DNA of 64,000 nt from Oasisia sp. SBJ-2009 (GCA_964017155.1 OZ024862.1:44493462-44557461), one strand, 5' to 3'; counted from the stretch's first letter, positions 36,795 through 50,257 are shown. The notes: generated by a model from the letters alone, not told the origin. Numbers and translations: made by a program.

Positions 36795-39700
36795 GTGGTA
36801 CAGGACTGAGGGTGAGAGAGAATGGTAGAGGACTGAGGGTGGGAGAGAATGGTAGAGGACTAAGGGTGGGAGAGAATGGTAGAGGACTGAGGGTGGGAGA
36901 GAATGGTAGAGGACTAAGGGTGAGAGAGAATGGTAGAGGACTGAGGGTGGGAGAGAATGGTAGAGGACTAAGGGTGGGAGAGAATGGTAGAGGACTGAGG
37001 GTGGGAGAGAATGGTAGAGGACTAAGGGTGAGAGAGAATGGTAGAGGACTGAGGGTGGGAGAGAATGGTAGAGGACTGAGGGTGTGAGAGAATGGTAGAG
37101 GACTGAGGGTGGGAGAGAATGGTAGAGGACTGAGGGTGGGAGAGAATGGTAGAGGACTGAGGGTGGGAGAGAATGGTAGAGGACTGAGGGTGGGAGAGAA
37201 TGGTAGAGGACTGAGGGTGGGAGAGAATGGTAGAGGACTGAGGGTGGGAGAGAATGGTAGAGGACTAAGGGTGAGAGAGAATGGTAGAGGACTGAGGGTG
37301 GGAGAGAATGGTAGAGGACTAAGGGTGGGAGAGAATGGTAGAGGACTGAGGGTGGGAGAGAATGGTAGAGGACTGAGGGTGGGAGAGAATGGTAGAGGAC
37401 TGAGGGTGGGAGAGAATGGTAGAGGACTGAGGGAGGGAGAGAATGGTACAGGACTGAGGGTGAGAGAGAATGGTAGAGGACTAAGGGTGGGAGAGAATGG
37501 TAGAGGACTGAGGGTGGGAGAGAATGATAGAGGACTGAGGGTGGGAGAGAATGGTAGAGGACTAAGGGTGGGAGAGAATGGTAGAGGACTGAGGGTGGGA
37601 GAGAATGGTAGAGGACTAAGGGTGGGAGAGAATGGTAGAGGACTGAGGGAGGGAGAGAATGGTAGAGGACTGAGGGTGGGAGAGAATGGTAGAGGACTAA
37701 GGGTGGGAGAGAATGGTAGAGGACTAAGGGTGGGAGAGAATGGTAGAGGACTGAGGGAGGGAGAGAATGGTACAGGACTGAGGGTGAGAGAGAATGGTAG
37801 AGGACTAAGGGTGGGAGAGAATGGTAGAGGACTGAGGGTGGGAGAGAATGGTAGAGGACTAAGGGTGGGAGAGAATGGTAGAGGACTGAGGGTGGGAGAG
37901 AATGGTAGAGGACTAAGGGTGGGAGAAAATGGTAGAGGACTAAGGGTGTGAGAGAATGATAGAGGACTGAGGGTGGGAGAGAATGGTAGAGGACTAAGGG
38001 TGGGAGAGAATGGTAGAGGACTAAGGGTGGGAGAGAATGGTAGAGGACTGAGGGAGGGAGAGAATGGTACAGGACTGAGGGTGAGAGAGAATGGTAGAGG
38101 ACTAAGGGTGGGAGAGAATGGTAGAGGACTGAGGGTGGGAGAGAATGGTAGAGGACTAAGGGTGGGAGAGAATGGTAGAGGACTAAGGGTGGGAGAGAAT
38201 GGTAGAGGACTGAGGGAGGGAGAGAATGGTAGAGGACTGAGGGTGAGAGAGAATGGTAGAGGACTAAGGGTGGGAGAAAATGGTAGAGGACTGAGGGTGG
38301 GAGAGAATGATAGAGGACTGAGGGTGGGAGAGAATGGTAGAGGACTAAGGGTGGGAGAGAATGGTAGAGGACTGAGGGTGGGAGAGAATGGTAGAGGACT
38401 AAGGGTGGGAGAGAATGGTAGAGGACTAAGGGTGGGAGAGAATGGTAGAGGACTAAGGGTGGGAGAGAATGGTAGAGGACTGAGGGTGGGAGAGAATGGT
38501 AGAAGACTGAGGGTGGGAGAGAATGGTAGAGGACTAAGGGTGGGAGAGAATGGTAGAGGACTAAGGGTGGGAGAGAATGGTAGAGGACTAAGGGTGGGAG
38601 AGAATGGTAGAGGACTGAGGGTGGGAGAGAATGATAGAGGACTAAGGGTGGGAGAGAATGGTAGAGGACTAAGGGTGGGAGAGAATGGTAGAGGACTAAG
38701 GGTGGAAGAGAATGGTAGAGGACTGAGGGTGGGAGAGAATGGTAGAGGACTAAGGGTGGGAGAGAATGGTAGAGGACTGAGGGTGGGAGAGAATGGTAGA
38801 GGACTGAGGGAGGGAGAGAATGGTAGAGGACTAAGGGTGAGAGAGAATGATAGAGGACTGAGGGTGGGAGAGAATGATAGAGGACTAAGGGTGGGAGAGA
38901 ATGGTAGAGGACTAAGGGTGGGAGAGAATGATAGAGGACTGAGGGAGGGAGAGAATGGTAGAGGACTAAGGGTGAGAGAGAATGATAGAGGACTGAGGGT
39001 GGGAGAGAATGATAGAGGACTAAGGGTGGGAGAGAATGGTAGAGGACTAAGGGTGGGAGAGAATGGTAGAGGACTAAGGGTGGGAGAGAATGGTAGAGGA
39101 CTGAGGGTGGGAGAGAATGGTAGAGGACTGAGGGAGGGAGAGAATGGTAGAGGACTAAGGGTGAGAGAGAATGATAGAGGACTGAGGGTGGGAGAGAATG
39201 ATAGAGGACTAAGGGTGGGAGAGAATGGTAGAGGACTAAGGGTGGGAGAGAATGGTAGAGGACTAAGGGTGGAAGAGAATGGTAGAGGACTGAGGGTGGG
39301 AGAGAATGATAGAGGACTAAGGGTGGGAGAGAATGGTAGAGGACTAAGGGTGGAAGAGAATGGTAGAGGACTGAGGGTGGGAGAGAATGATAGAGGACTA
39401 AGGGTGGGAGAGAATGGTAGAGGACTAAGGGTGGGAGAGAATGGTAGAGGACTAAGGGTGGAAGAGAATGGTAGAGGACTGAGGGTGGGAGAGAATGGTA
39501 GAGGACTAAGGGTGGGAGAGAATGGTAGAGGACTGAGGGAGGGAGAGAATGGTAGAGGACTGAGGATGGGAGAGAATGGTAGAGGACTGAAGGTGGGAGA
39601 GAATGGTAGAGGACTGAGGGAGGGAGAGAATGGTAGAGGACTGAGGATGGGAGAGAATGGTAGAAGACTGTGGGTGGGAGAGAATGGTAGAGGACTGAGG

Positions 39701-40310
39701 GTGGGAGAGAATGGTAGAGGACTGAGGATGGGAGAGAATGGTAGAGGACTGAGGATGGGAGAGAATGGTAGAGGACTGAGGGTGGGAGAGAATGGTAGAG
39801 GACTGAGGGTGGGAGAGAATGGTAGAGGACTGAGGGTGGGAGAGAATGGTAGAGGACTGAGGGTGGAAGAGAATGGTAGAGGACTGAGGGTGGGAGAGAA
39901 TGGTAGAGGACTGAGGGTGGGAGAGAATGGTAGAGGACTAAGGGTGGGAGAGAATGGTAGAGGACTAAGGGTGGGAGAGAATGGTAGAGGACTGAGGGTG
40001 GAAGAGAATGGTAGAGGACTGAGGGTGGGAGAGAATGGTAGAGGACTAAGGGTGGGAGAGAATGGTAGAGGACTAAGGGTGGGAGAGAATGGTAGAGGAC
40101 TGAGGGTGGAAGAGAATGGTAGAGGACTGAGGGTGGGAGAGAATGGTAGAGGACTGAGGGAGGGAGATAATGGTAGAGGACTGAGGATGGGAGAGAATGG
40201 TAGAGGACTGAGGGTGAGAGAGAATGGTAGAGGACTGAGGGTGAGAGAGAATGGTAGAGGACTGAGGGTGAGAGAGAATGGTAGAAGACCAAGGGTTGGA
40301 GAGAATGGCT
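36795..40310. repeat. 3.5-kb polypurine minisatellite (27-bp units)
   Basis: About 130 copies of a 27-bp unit, GAGGGTGGGAGAGAATGGTA plus GAGGACT, with recurrent variants (ACTAAGG/ACTGAGG, GGTGAGAG, AATGATAG). Unit length is held so strictly that a single minus frame stays open from 40511 to 36507 (1334 codons, nonapeptide YHSLPPSVL). One plus frame is broken only by two point-mutation stops, at about 37085 and 37949. There is no signal peptide, splice structure or non-repeat domain, so I call it non-coding. Confidence 0.97.
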
Positions 40311-42511
40311 GAGAACCATGATAGAACAGACTGTGCTATATGGTCCGTCCTTACAAATGATGAAATGAGAAGAGGAGGAATATGTTACATGTATCTGGAA
40401 ACTAACCAGTGAGTGCCTGGCCCTCTTTAGCCCCCACAAGACCCTAGATACCCATAAACCCACCACCAGTGTCAGTTCATAGTGAAACCTCCCACCCACA
40501 CCCACCCACACCCACCCTCACCAGTGTCTCTACCTATTAGCTTTACACAGAACCAGCATTGATGGATGGGTCACTTCGCTTACTGTTTGTGTCTCCAGTC
40601 AGTCGGTGTGTGATGTGTCACACGTGTCACAGTGGTCAGCGGGGACTGGACAATTCAAAGAAGCAGGTCGTGTAAGTGGATCAATGCTGCTGGGCAGCTG
40701 AGGTATGTATGCAGCACGTAGCCAGCACCAGGCAGTGAGTTGAGGGACTCTGTTTCAAAACCTATTGCTGTCATTTTATGCCTGGTGCATGCTGCTACAT
40801 GAAAGAGTGTAAGCGGATGTTCCCGGGATGAGCCAGGGTACGTAGGGATTCCTGGAGGAAGACGGGGAAACGAGAGAGGCACTCTCTACCTTTGTACTAA
40901 TTACCGATGCAAATCACATTACTGCTTCTTGTTTTTAGAGGTAACTGAAATGATGACTGCAGTGCCAGAGGGATATGTTAGAGGTCTGTTTTCAAGCAGT
41001 GTGATGTGTTACAGCTGTGGTTATCTGCAGATGACACACATCTGCCAACTGCAGCTTACTAGGATGTTGTGAAATGTAAATGTTTGGCTGTGTCCAAGCC
41101 AACTATAAATATTTTATCTACAGGCATTAAGTAGGATATGTATGAAAATAATAACAACAGTTTATTATCCATGTCCGTGATTTCACAGAGAGTAAATGTT
41201 GAGATTAAGGTCTTATCTATTGTAGCATGTCATGGATGTACTTGACAGGAGACTGCGCATGTGATATATCTAAAAATGACTGAATATCACAACAGTGTGA
41301 AACACGATATTTTTTATTGTTGTAAGATTTTAAATTAGAAGTGTATATAGTGTGTGCAATATACATATGTAGTGTGTAGAACAATACATATCATAATATT
41401 ATATGTATATAAATATATCTGGCAGAGAGGTCAAAAAGCTCGCTCGCTCACCCACCCACTCTCTAACACACTCACACATTCACTCACTTATTGATTTACA
41501 AACCTTTCTCTATTTCTTAAGGCAATGCAAATGTTTCAGGAAATTCCAAAGACACTCCAAACTTTCTCATGTGACATGCCAGAGGAAACATCAGAATGTT
41601 TTTGACAGTTTTGTCCTCGCATATCACACAGCAATATCTCCTTCAATCAGCCAATTTTGACTGATTAAAATCAACATTAATTTGTTATACTTTCATGCAG
41701 CATTATGCCCAAACCTGTTTTGATTTCCTAGAATGTTATAGTGACTAACCTTTATTACAAGAAATCATTACTGTGCGCTAAGACTCACCCGTGACCAGAG
41801 TGTGCTCTTGCCAAAGTACGGTGCCATATTTTGATACTGCAGTATCTATTGTGTGTTCTGCCATAATGTTTTTTAAGAAATGGCCCCTAACAGATTGATG
41901 GTAAATTGAATTGTCTCTCTTGACAGTAAGTTGTGTGGATTCTGTTATTGAGTCTCGTGGACACAAGGGAGACTCTAGAGACATGACACACGTCTCTCTC
42001 AGTCTCAACCATCATCTTGCTTCGTGGGGCTTCGTGCACTTAAATTGGCCACTTGCAGCTCAGCCATCAGACAGGCTCACAAAAAGACAGTACTCTGTGA
42101 GTAATTTGCTGCTAGGGTAGAGAGCCTCTCCGTGATTGATTTCCTGATGGGATTCGTTCCTTGTTGTTCTACATTGTAAGCACAATAAATAACCAACCTG
42201 ATAGTGATATGCATTTATGTTTTCCCCGATGTCAGAGGATGGATGGATGAGGGAAAAAACGCACACTATTGATTTCCCTGCGATGCCACAAAGATTGGCA
42301 ATTTTGTTTTACCAACGGGTATGTCATAACGTAGCTAACAGCAGAGAAATACATTCACCAGTATTGATCTTGTTTGTTGGAATGTTGAGAAAGTTGACAC
42401 TTGTAGATTTTATACAATTACTCACTTTTGTAACAAGAATTTTATATAGACTACAAGTACTGTGAGTTACATTTTTCATTACAGTAAGAAATAATGGACC
42501 TAAGATGAGCA
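40311..42511. other. Intergenic sequence, no gene recognised
   Basis: CACCC-rich tracts at 40490-40520, then AT-rich unique DNA. Short open frames (41403-41660, 41778-42008, 42217-42465) overlap on opposite strands and match nothing known. Confidence 0.5.
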
Positions 42512-43680
42512 CTGAGGCACATGCACTGAGCACTGCAGCGCACTGAGAGTCAAACGTGAAGCACTGCAGTGCACTGAGAGTCAAACATGAAGCACTGCAG
42601 TGCACTGAGAGTCAAACATGAAGCACTGCAGTGCACTGAGAGTCAAACATGAAGCACTGCAGTGCACTGAGAGTCAAACGTGAAGCACTGCAGTGCACTG
42701 AGAGTCAAACATGAAGCACTGCAGTGCACTGAGAGTCAAACATGAAGCACTGCAGTGCACTGAGAGTCAAACATGAAGCACTGCAGTGCACTGAGAGTCA
42801 AACATGAAGCACTGCAGTGCACTGAGAGTCAAACATGAAGCACTGCAGTGCACTGAGAGTCAAACATGAAGCACTGCAGTGCACTGAGAGTCAAACGTGA
42901 AGCGCTGCAGTGCACTGAGAGTCAAACGTGAAGCACTGCAGTGCACTGAGAGTCAAACATGAAGCACTGCAGTGCACTGAGAGTCAAACGTGAAGCGCTG
43001 CAGTGCACTGAGAGTCAAACGTGAAGCACTGCAGTGCACTGAGAGTCAAACGTGAAGCGCTGCAGTGCACTGAGAGTCAAACGTGAAGCACTGCAGTGCA
43101 CTGAGAGTCAAACATGAAGCACTGCAGTGCACTGAGAGTCAAACGTGAAGCGCTGCAGTGCACTGAGAGTCAAACGTGAAGCACTGCAGTGCACTGAGAG
43201 TCAAACGTGAAGCACTGCAGTGCACTGAGAGTCAAACGTGAAGCACTGCAGTGCACTGAGAGTCAAACGTGAAGCACTGCAGTGCACTGAGAGTCAAACG
43301 TGAAGCACTGCAGTGCACTGAGAGTCAAACGTGAAGCACTGCAGTGCACTGAGAGTCAAACGTGAAGCACTGCAGTGCACTGAGAGTCAAACGTGAAGCA
43401 CTGCAGTGCACTGAGAATCAAACGTGAAGCACTGCAGTGCACTGAGAGTCAAACGTGAAGCACTGCAGTGCACTGAGAGTCAAACGTGAAGCGCTGCAGT
43501 GCACTAAGAGTCAAACATGCATTGAGACATCACTGCAGTGCACTGATACATCACTGAAGTGCACTGTGACTCAATCACCATGCACTGCTCTGCATTGTGA
43601 CTTAATCGCAAAGCACTGCTGTGCATTGTGACTCGAGCACTGCTCAGTGCACTGTGCCTCAGTGCACTCTGATTGGTGAA
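42512..43680. repeat. 31-bp minisatellite with internal palindrome
   Basis: About 32 copies of GAGAGTCAAACRTGAAGC plus ACTGCAGTGCACT, each containing the perfect 12-bp palindrome GCACTGCAGTGC. The array degrades into irregular copies from about 43515 to 43680. The R position is mostly A (CA) on the left and almost always G (CG) on the right. Confidence 0.96.
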
Positions 43681-46600
43681 CCAAACAGTGCCTGATACCA
43701 GACAGATGACATGCACTGCTGTGCACACATCCTGTCACAGCACTCTGATGGCATGTTATAGTGCCGTATTTTAGATTTATCCACGAACATCTATTGTGTT
43801 TTGTGCAATATAAAAAAAATTCTCGGAAAGCAATCGCATAAAAATGTACAAATTGCATTGTAAATAGAATTGACTCACTTTGCGTAATGTCCGCGCTTGT
43901 GGTTAATGGCTGCTGACTGTATTAATGCTTGTGTGCATCGATTGCGTCCTCAGAATACATGTATTTTATGTGGTGATCCTATTCTTGGTTTGATAAGCTT
44001 GGGTGAGGATTGTCATGGTTATCTATATTGTTTTTTGTTTAATAACAACTTATACTTATAGCTGATTTTTGTCCATCGTAGCAAAGTAGGGGAGATCTTT
44101 CTAGAATGTCAACATTTATCCTGGCACAATAATGGGCTAGTTACTTTCAGGGCAGGCTAAAGATTCTTTTTTACTCTCTTTTTGTGTGGCATAGTTTAGT
44201 TTCCACATTAACTAGTTTGATTTGTCTTATGTATTAACTTATTTATATGCTTATATGTTTATTTATTATACCTACATACCTCATTTCAGCTCAATGGATT
44301 TGTCTTATTTCTACATATATTTGTAGCTAAATTTATTAGTTAGCATATTTATTTAATTACTGTATTTATTTGTATTTTATTAATATATATATATATTATA
44401 TTTAAATTAATATGTGGTTATTAATATTTCAGAGTCATTATATATTTTTTATATTCTTAGTCCCAGTATTTTTATACTGTTGTCTTAGAAAATGGAAGTT
44501 ATTTGGTCACTGTTGGCTGTATATGAATTCTTCATGCTGTGAAATACCATAAACAGTTATAGTCGAATCTGACACTATATATTAAATACAATATATTATT
44601 ATTTTACGAAATTAGATTTGGGGGGGAGAGCAATAATGTGGACATTGTGCAATCAATTCTTCCATAAATTGGTGCCGTTTATGTCGCGGGATTCAATAGG
44701 CCAACTTTCTTGTCCGACATTGATCAAATCAGTTGATTCGAAGGTGACATGAAAACAGGACTTGGAGGCGCCATGATGCCGCCTTCAGAGGGAAGCTGAA
44801 GTATTGTACTGTGCTTGTTTAACATGCCTTGAGCGTTTAATCAATAACTGTCATGTGTGTGACACAGGAAGGCACATGTATTGTAATGAATAACAGATCA
44901 CCTTGTAAATGCTTTTGCAGGGCACGTGGTTGGTTTTTTTGCAGTATGCGAAATATGAATTTTGTATGCGTTTGTGTGTGAAACTCACAGTAAGAGATTC
45001 GAAAACTAGCTAATTAGTCACTATATATACAGCATATTGTTTATTTGCCTTGGAGAATGAGCTCAAATGATATGATGGAAATCAGAAATAAGAGGCACGC
45101 AAACATGCCCACACTCACGCAAGCACATCCAATTGATTTGGTAATTTGTAATTTTGCGAAGAACAGAATAACAAGTTATTGCATACAGTAAACCTTGATT
45201 ATGACAGACTCGTTTAAAGAAAGAATTCATGCTTGAAACAAATAAATGAATTGGTCTCGATCTTTCTTTATTGAATTTCTGATTAATTCCTTTGCCTATA
45301 TTTATTTTATAAATAAATGTATGGGTATCATGAAATGTTTTAACATTTCCAATAGCAAAGATCCTTTGAAACATTTAGTGTAAATTTGATATTAGTATGC
45401 ATGATTTCAAACCATTTTTTATTATAAAGTGTATGACCAATATAGTGGTTAATGTCAGACATAAAATATTTTTAATATAGCAAATATTGAGGAGACATTT
45501 TAAAGAGGTGTTGTCTAGCTGGCATAGCTGCACACTGTTAAAAGGACAGAGGGTAAACTGCATGCTACCCACAGATGAGTATAGTATCACTGAAAAAGGT
45601 TATATTTTAGCATGTCAAGCCACACTGCACAAATGAGGTTTAATTACTTTAAGGTATAGGTGACCTTGACTATTCATAAGAACTTTTTTCACATATGGTT
45701 TTTCTAAAACCATAGTTCAGACTGATAATTTTTTTTTGTAGAATCAACCTACCTAACATTTGTGTTAATAAAACCATTTGTCACTGCATCTGACATTCTG
45801 ACATTACTAATACCAAAATCTAACATTACCAATATTGATCAAAGATGGTGTTCCACATTTGCAAGACATAACTAGGTCTTATCTCAGTTCAACGTTCGGG
45901 CATGGACTTCATTGCTGATAAATCCTACAGATTCTGGGGTCTACAGTTTTATGACCCAGGACAGATGATCCCTACTAGAAATGTAAGGAAGTGTCGGTGG
46001 GAGACGCAACCTTAGTGATCTCCCTTGACACGTAACAGTCAGTATGACTTACAGAGTGTCATTCCCTATTCCGAAGAAGGTCATTTTGCATTATTCATCC
46101 AAGTCTAGGGATTGACTTACCCGGTACTCTAAGATGTCAACGACCTTCTCAGCTTCACCAGTTACAGACCCAGCCCATGTCATGGTCAAACAACATAAAT
46201 CGACTGTCTTGATCATTGGAACAGTAATCAGCAATAACCCTCTGTATTGACATTTGCATCTGAGGATCATTCCACCATGATTGTGAGTGGCGTAAATGGA
46301 CGTTCACTGGCTGTTCCGTTGAGTAATTCAACCACCCATTTATGGCAGCTCTCTTTAAAGGTAACTATACAGTTCAGCTGAGACAGGCAGTGTTGGTGAA
46401 ATGTGTTGCAGATTTGTTTTATATCACAGTAATTTAACAATACTTTATATCGACAATAATTACTAATTTGTTGATATTTCCAGAACACCACTGTATGTAG
46501 GTATTTCATTTATTTACATGATTGTGTTTGTATGCATGCATTTGCATGTGCAAGCTGCTTTTTGTATCCGAGAAAACTGTGTGATGACCAACACTCCAGG

Positions 46601-47370
46601 TGACGCCACTGTAAACATGTTACATTCTGTAAACATCTGTATACTGCTATGCCTTCCGACAGTGTAAACTAGGTGCATTGCTTACATAATATGACTTCTA
46701 TTACACGGAGTGCAATAAATCGGTAAATGTCATCTATATTATTTGTCACCTCTAGCTACACTACCCCCCCCCACCCAGCTGTGACAGTATTCCACTCCCC
46801 ACATAGACACATAGACACATGACCATGCACTGAATTATACATCACTCAAGTTATTGACATGGCTAATGATGTCATTTACTGGAGCTGCTTGTGAAATAGG
46901 AAGCATTGCTAATCTCCAATTTCTGGGATCCTTTCAAAGTCCTATCCACAGTCCACGGAGCCTGGGACATCTCCTATGGATCATGGTTGATTTATATTTG
47001 CCTGCTGATTGCTTTATTAACCAGGTTTAAAAGAGCGCTTGCTACACTTAGGTAATTGCCACTTTAGAAATCCCGATGATTTATGGATTGGCATTCGTTC
47101 GTGTGCGGGAAATATTGATGGTTGGATGTTTACCATGCTGCCGTTAAACGATAATTAAGTTCATGTGGTTACATAGGGAGTGAGCAAATAGGGGGTCTCT
47201 GGGAACAAAGACACAGGTATTAGTGGCATGTGTAGGTCTCGTAACACACTAACACACAGGTCTGTAGGACTAGGGTCTCTCAGGTGTAGTGCAGTTAATG
47301 TGTTTCTATTATTCACCCAGGACATTTGGTGCAACTGATTTGCTTAGTGGAGGCATGTGCATGCGTGTGT
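43681..47370. other. Intergenic sequence, no gene recognised
   Basis: AT-rich unique DNA. A better-balanced block at about 46860-47170 carries two TGATTTAT motifs (46988-46995 and 47077-47084) and other homeodomain-like AT motifs, so it is a possible regulatory element. A small poly-C tract lies at about 46765. Confidence 0.45.
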
Positions 47371-47384
47371 CTGTGCGTGCATGG

Positions 47385-47428
<44 letters not shown>

Positions 47429-47465
47429 TGTGTGCGTGTGTGATCATGTGCATGTAATAGTGTAT

Positions 47466-47552
<87 letters not shown>

Positions 47553-47745
47553 TGTGTGGTGTGGTGTGTGTGTGGTGTGTGTGTGTGTGTGTGGTGTGTG
47601 TGTGGTGTGTGTGGTGTGTGTGGTGTGTGTGTGTAGTACTGCATGTGTATGTGTGTGTATGCGTGTGCTTGCGTATACATGTGTGTGTATGTAGTACTGT
47701 GTGTCTGTGCAGTGTGTTTGTTTGTGTGTGCGTCCATGTGTGGGT
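47371..47745. repeat. (TGCG)n and (TG)n microsatellite complex
   Basis: GTGC/GTGCG repeats at about 47372-47440 are followed by (TG)n with GTGGTGTG variants at 47469-47640 and looser TG-rich sequence to about 47745. Confidence 0.95.
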
Positions 47746-48761
47746 AGCATATTTACCATACAAATCAATAATTTACACGTATACATACATTTGCAGCATA
47801 ATAACCGTTAACATATATAGCAATTGAGAATTGTACACATTTTATTATTGATTATATATGGTAAATGATATCCATCTTTTTCACAAATTCATGTTTTGCT
47901 CTGACCAAGTATATACATAGATATGCCATACAAACATGCACACGTGCGTATGTTCACACAAGCTGCACATTCAGAATAAATGCACAAAACAGTGCTATTA
48001 AATTACCTACATTTGTTTCTTGAAAACATTCTACTTGCTCTGTTTAATTTGTTTATACGTTATTATGGCCCTAGCAGTAGTTCATATGTTTCTTCATAAA
48101 ACATAACTTATACCGTAATTAATAAATGCCATCGTCATTTTGCAGATTGATCAAGCAGCTTTGGTGTAATCAATAAAGTGTCCACCTGGTGTTCTCCAGC
48201 TGAACTAGTCGCAGTGGATGGTTTGATTCAAGGTCAGTGTGCCAAGGTCAGCATATGATCGAGATACTTTAGAAATATGCTAAGCATTTTAGGTTTTTTT
48301 CCAAATGATGTGGCAAGTTTTTAATACTAAATACATAGATAAAACTGAACTGACAGATGATGCAAATGGCAATACACTTAGTTTCCTGCTAAAAATTATA
48401 AATTAATGGTTCCAATTTAGCATTTCATACAGCTATACATAAGGCCATATAAAAATAATTCCCGTAAAAATAGTAGCCTTCATTTATTTTATAAAGTGCT
48501 GATGAAAATGAATAGATTCTTTTTATATGGATTTTGTGATAAAACAAACGCATTCAATGTGTGTGTGTATATATATATATGTATAAATATATATGTTTAT
48601 ATATGGTCTTCATGCTTGTGACCATGTCAATACAATGTACATGATTCTCAACAGGACATCACTCAAACACACACACACTCACACACTCCTACATAGTATT
48701 GATAAACTTAAATATACAATTCAAATCAAAATAGTGAATCAAATTAAATGATTCAAGACAG

Positions 48762-48764
<3 letters not shown>
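47746..48764. other. AT-rich intergenic sequence, no gene recognised
   Basis: Includes a short GTGTGTATATATATATATG mixed repeat at 48558-48605. Nothing else identified. Confidence 0.5.
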
Positions 48765-48808
<44 letters not shown>

Positions 48809-48879
48809 AGGAACAACACGGACCGAAGCATAGATATGAAAGAGGCCAAATGATGATGTTTGTTTATTATAGGGATAAA

Positions 48880-48915
<36 letters not shown>

Positions 48916-48978
48916 TCTGTATATATATATATGTATAAATATATATATATATATGTATGTGTTTTTAATTAATTCAGT

Positions 48979-49022
<44 letters not shown>

Positions 49023-49081
49023 TATATCTACATATATATATATATATATTTATATAATATGCAACTGAATTAATGAAAAAC
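48765..49081. repeat. AT microsatellites with a flanking inverted repeat
   Basis: AT tracts occupy about 48765-48805, 48881-48958 and 48980-49060. The 19-mer GTTTTTAATTAATTCAGTT at 48961-48979 recurs inverted at 49063-49081 with one mismatch. The last AT tract is therefore the loop or stem extension of a roughly 120-bp palindrome. Confidence 0.9.
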
Positions 49082-49996
49082 ATATTACTTATATTTTATC
49101 ATAAACTGTTGTTCAGGTATTATCTGCTGAACATTTTTCATGATTGTAAACCCTTCATGAGCAGGGCAGTTTTCAAGTCTGAGTGATGGTCTCATTCAAC
49201 CCACCAGGTGGACTTATACGGCTCAGGTCACTGGTCTCCTCCAAGCTGCATGTATAGCTAATTAGCTATTTCATAATCCGGCCCTGTTACTACAAAGTCA
49301 GATACTCCAGAGCACTTTTCCCACTCAATCAAATGAAAACCACCCACTACCTGTACAAACCTGCACCGCCACTGAAGGCCAGGGTTCAGCCTGGCGTAGA
49401 CTGTGTTATTGGAAAGAGGCAGGCAGTTAGTAAATGTAACTGCTGCACGCTTCAGTCGTCACGCCATCGATACTGCCGACCTTTTCTTCAGCACGTTCAA
49501 TAGTGGATCATATGGTGTTAACCGTTGTGTAAACTTGGAATGTTTTAACATGCCGTCATGCGTGGGTTATTAGCATTAGTGTCGCTTGGTTGGGTGGAGA
49601 TAGACTGCTTTGAGGCCCGCAATGTGCAGTGTACTTTCGATCAAATTAGTCTATTTTTGTGTGTTTAGTGGAATTCCAGAATTGATCCTCGGCTCAGTTT
49701 GTTGCGTGTATGCAATGCAATGCAAGATCATTTCCCACTGTGCCTACGGTTGTGTGGCATACTCATGTAAGTCAAGCCTTAGTTACTGTATAAAATGTTG
49801 TTAAATACTGAACAAACTCTTGCGTATGATTCTAAAGATGTAACGCATGTTTTGTAGTTTCATAAGCAGGTTGCTAGGAAAGTTGGTGTGAATGAAGGTT
49901 GTGTGGGTTATGATGATGAAAGCTGTTTCATATAGAAATGTGCTGTTTGAACATTATCTGTACACGGGCAACAGACAGAGGGAGCATAGGTTGGGC
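49082..49996. other. Intergenic sequence, no gene recognised
   Basis: Unique DNA with no convincing exon. Confidence 0.5.
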
Positions 49997-50232
49997 TTAT
50001 GTAGATAGCGTAGGTTGATCGACAGAACTGTGCAGCCTCAGTTGAGAGGCTGAGGTGTGAATCTTACTACCAACCGGTGTTTGGAAATTCCAATTTCCTT
50101 CATCCCACATCGTTTATGTCTTTTAGAAGAGACACTAATAATTGTCTGTCCACTAGCTGTGTCTGGTGTCACAGGTCAGGAAATCTATGGATCCTATGAA
50201 GGGGTAAATGTTTGACTTGTAGTGCAACTTAC
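49997..50232 (+). mobile_element. tRNA-derived SINE, diverged copy 3
   Basis: On the plus strand, GTCTTTTAGAAGAGACACTA, GGTAAATGTTTGACTTGTAG and a decayed tRNA-like head (GCGTAGGTTGATCGACAGA) line up in order with the SINE copies at 18815-19060 and 53721-53958. It is the most diverged of the three, so the oldest. Confidence 0.7.
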
Positions 50233-50257
50233 GGCACCACTTGGTCCGCTGCGAGCC

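Noticed and set aside
47289..47827. Cys/Val and His/Thr repeat frames
   Set aside because: These are translations of the (TG)n and (TGCG)n repeats.
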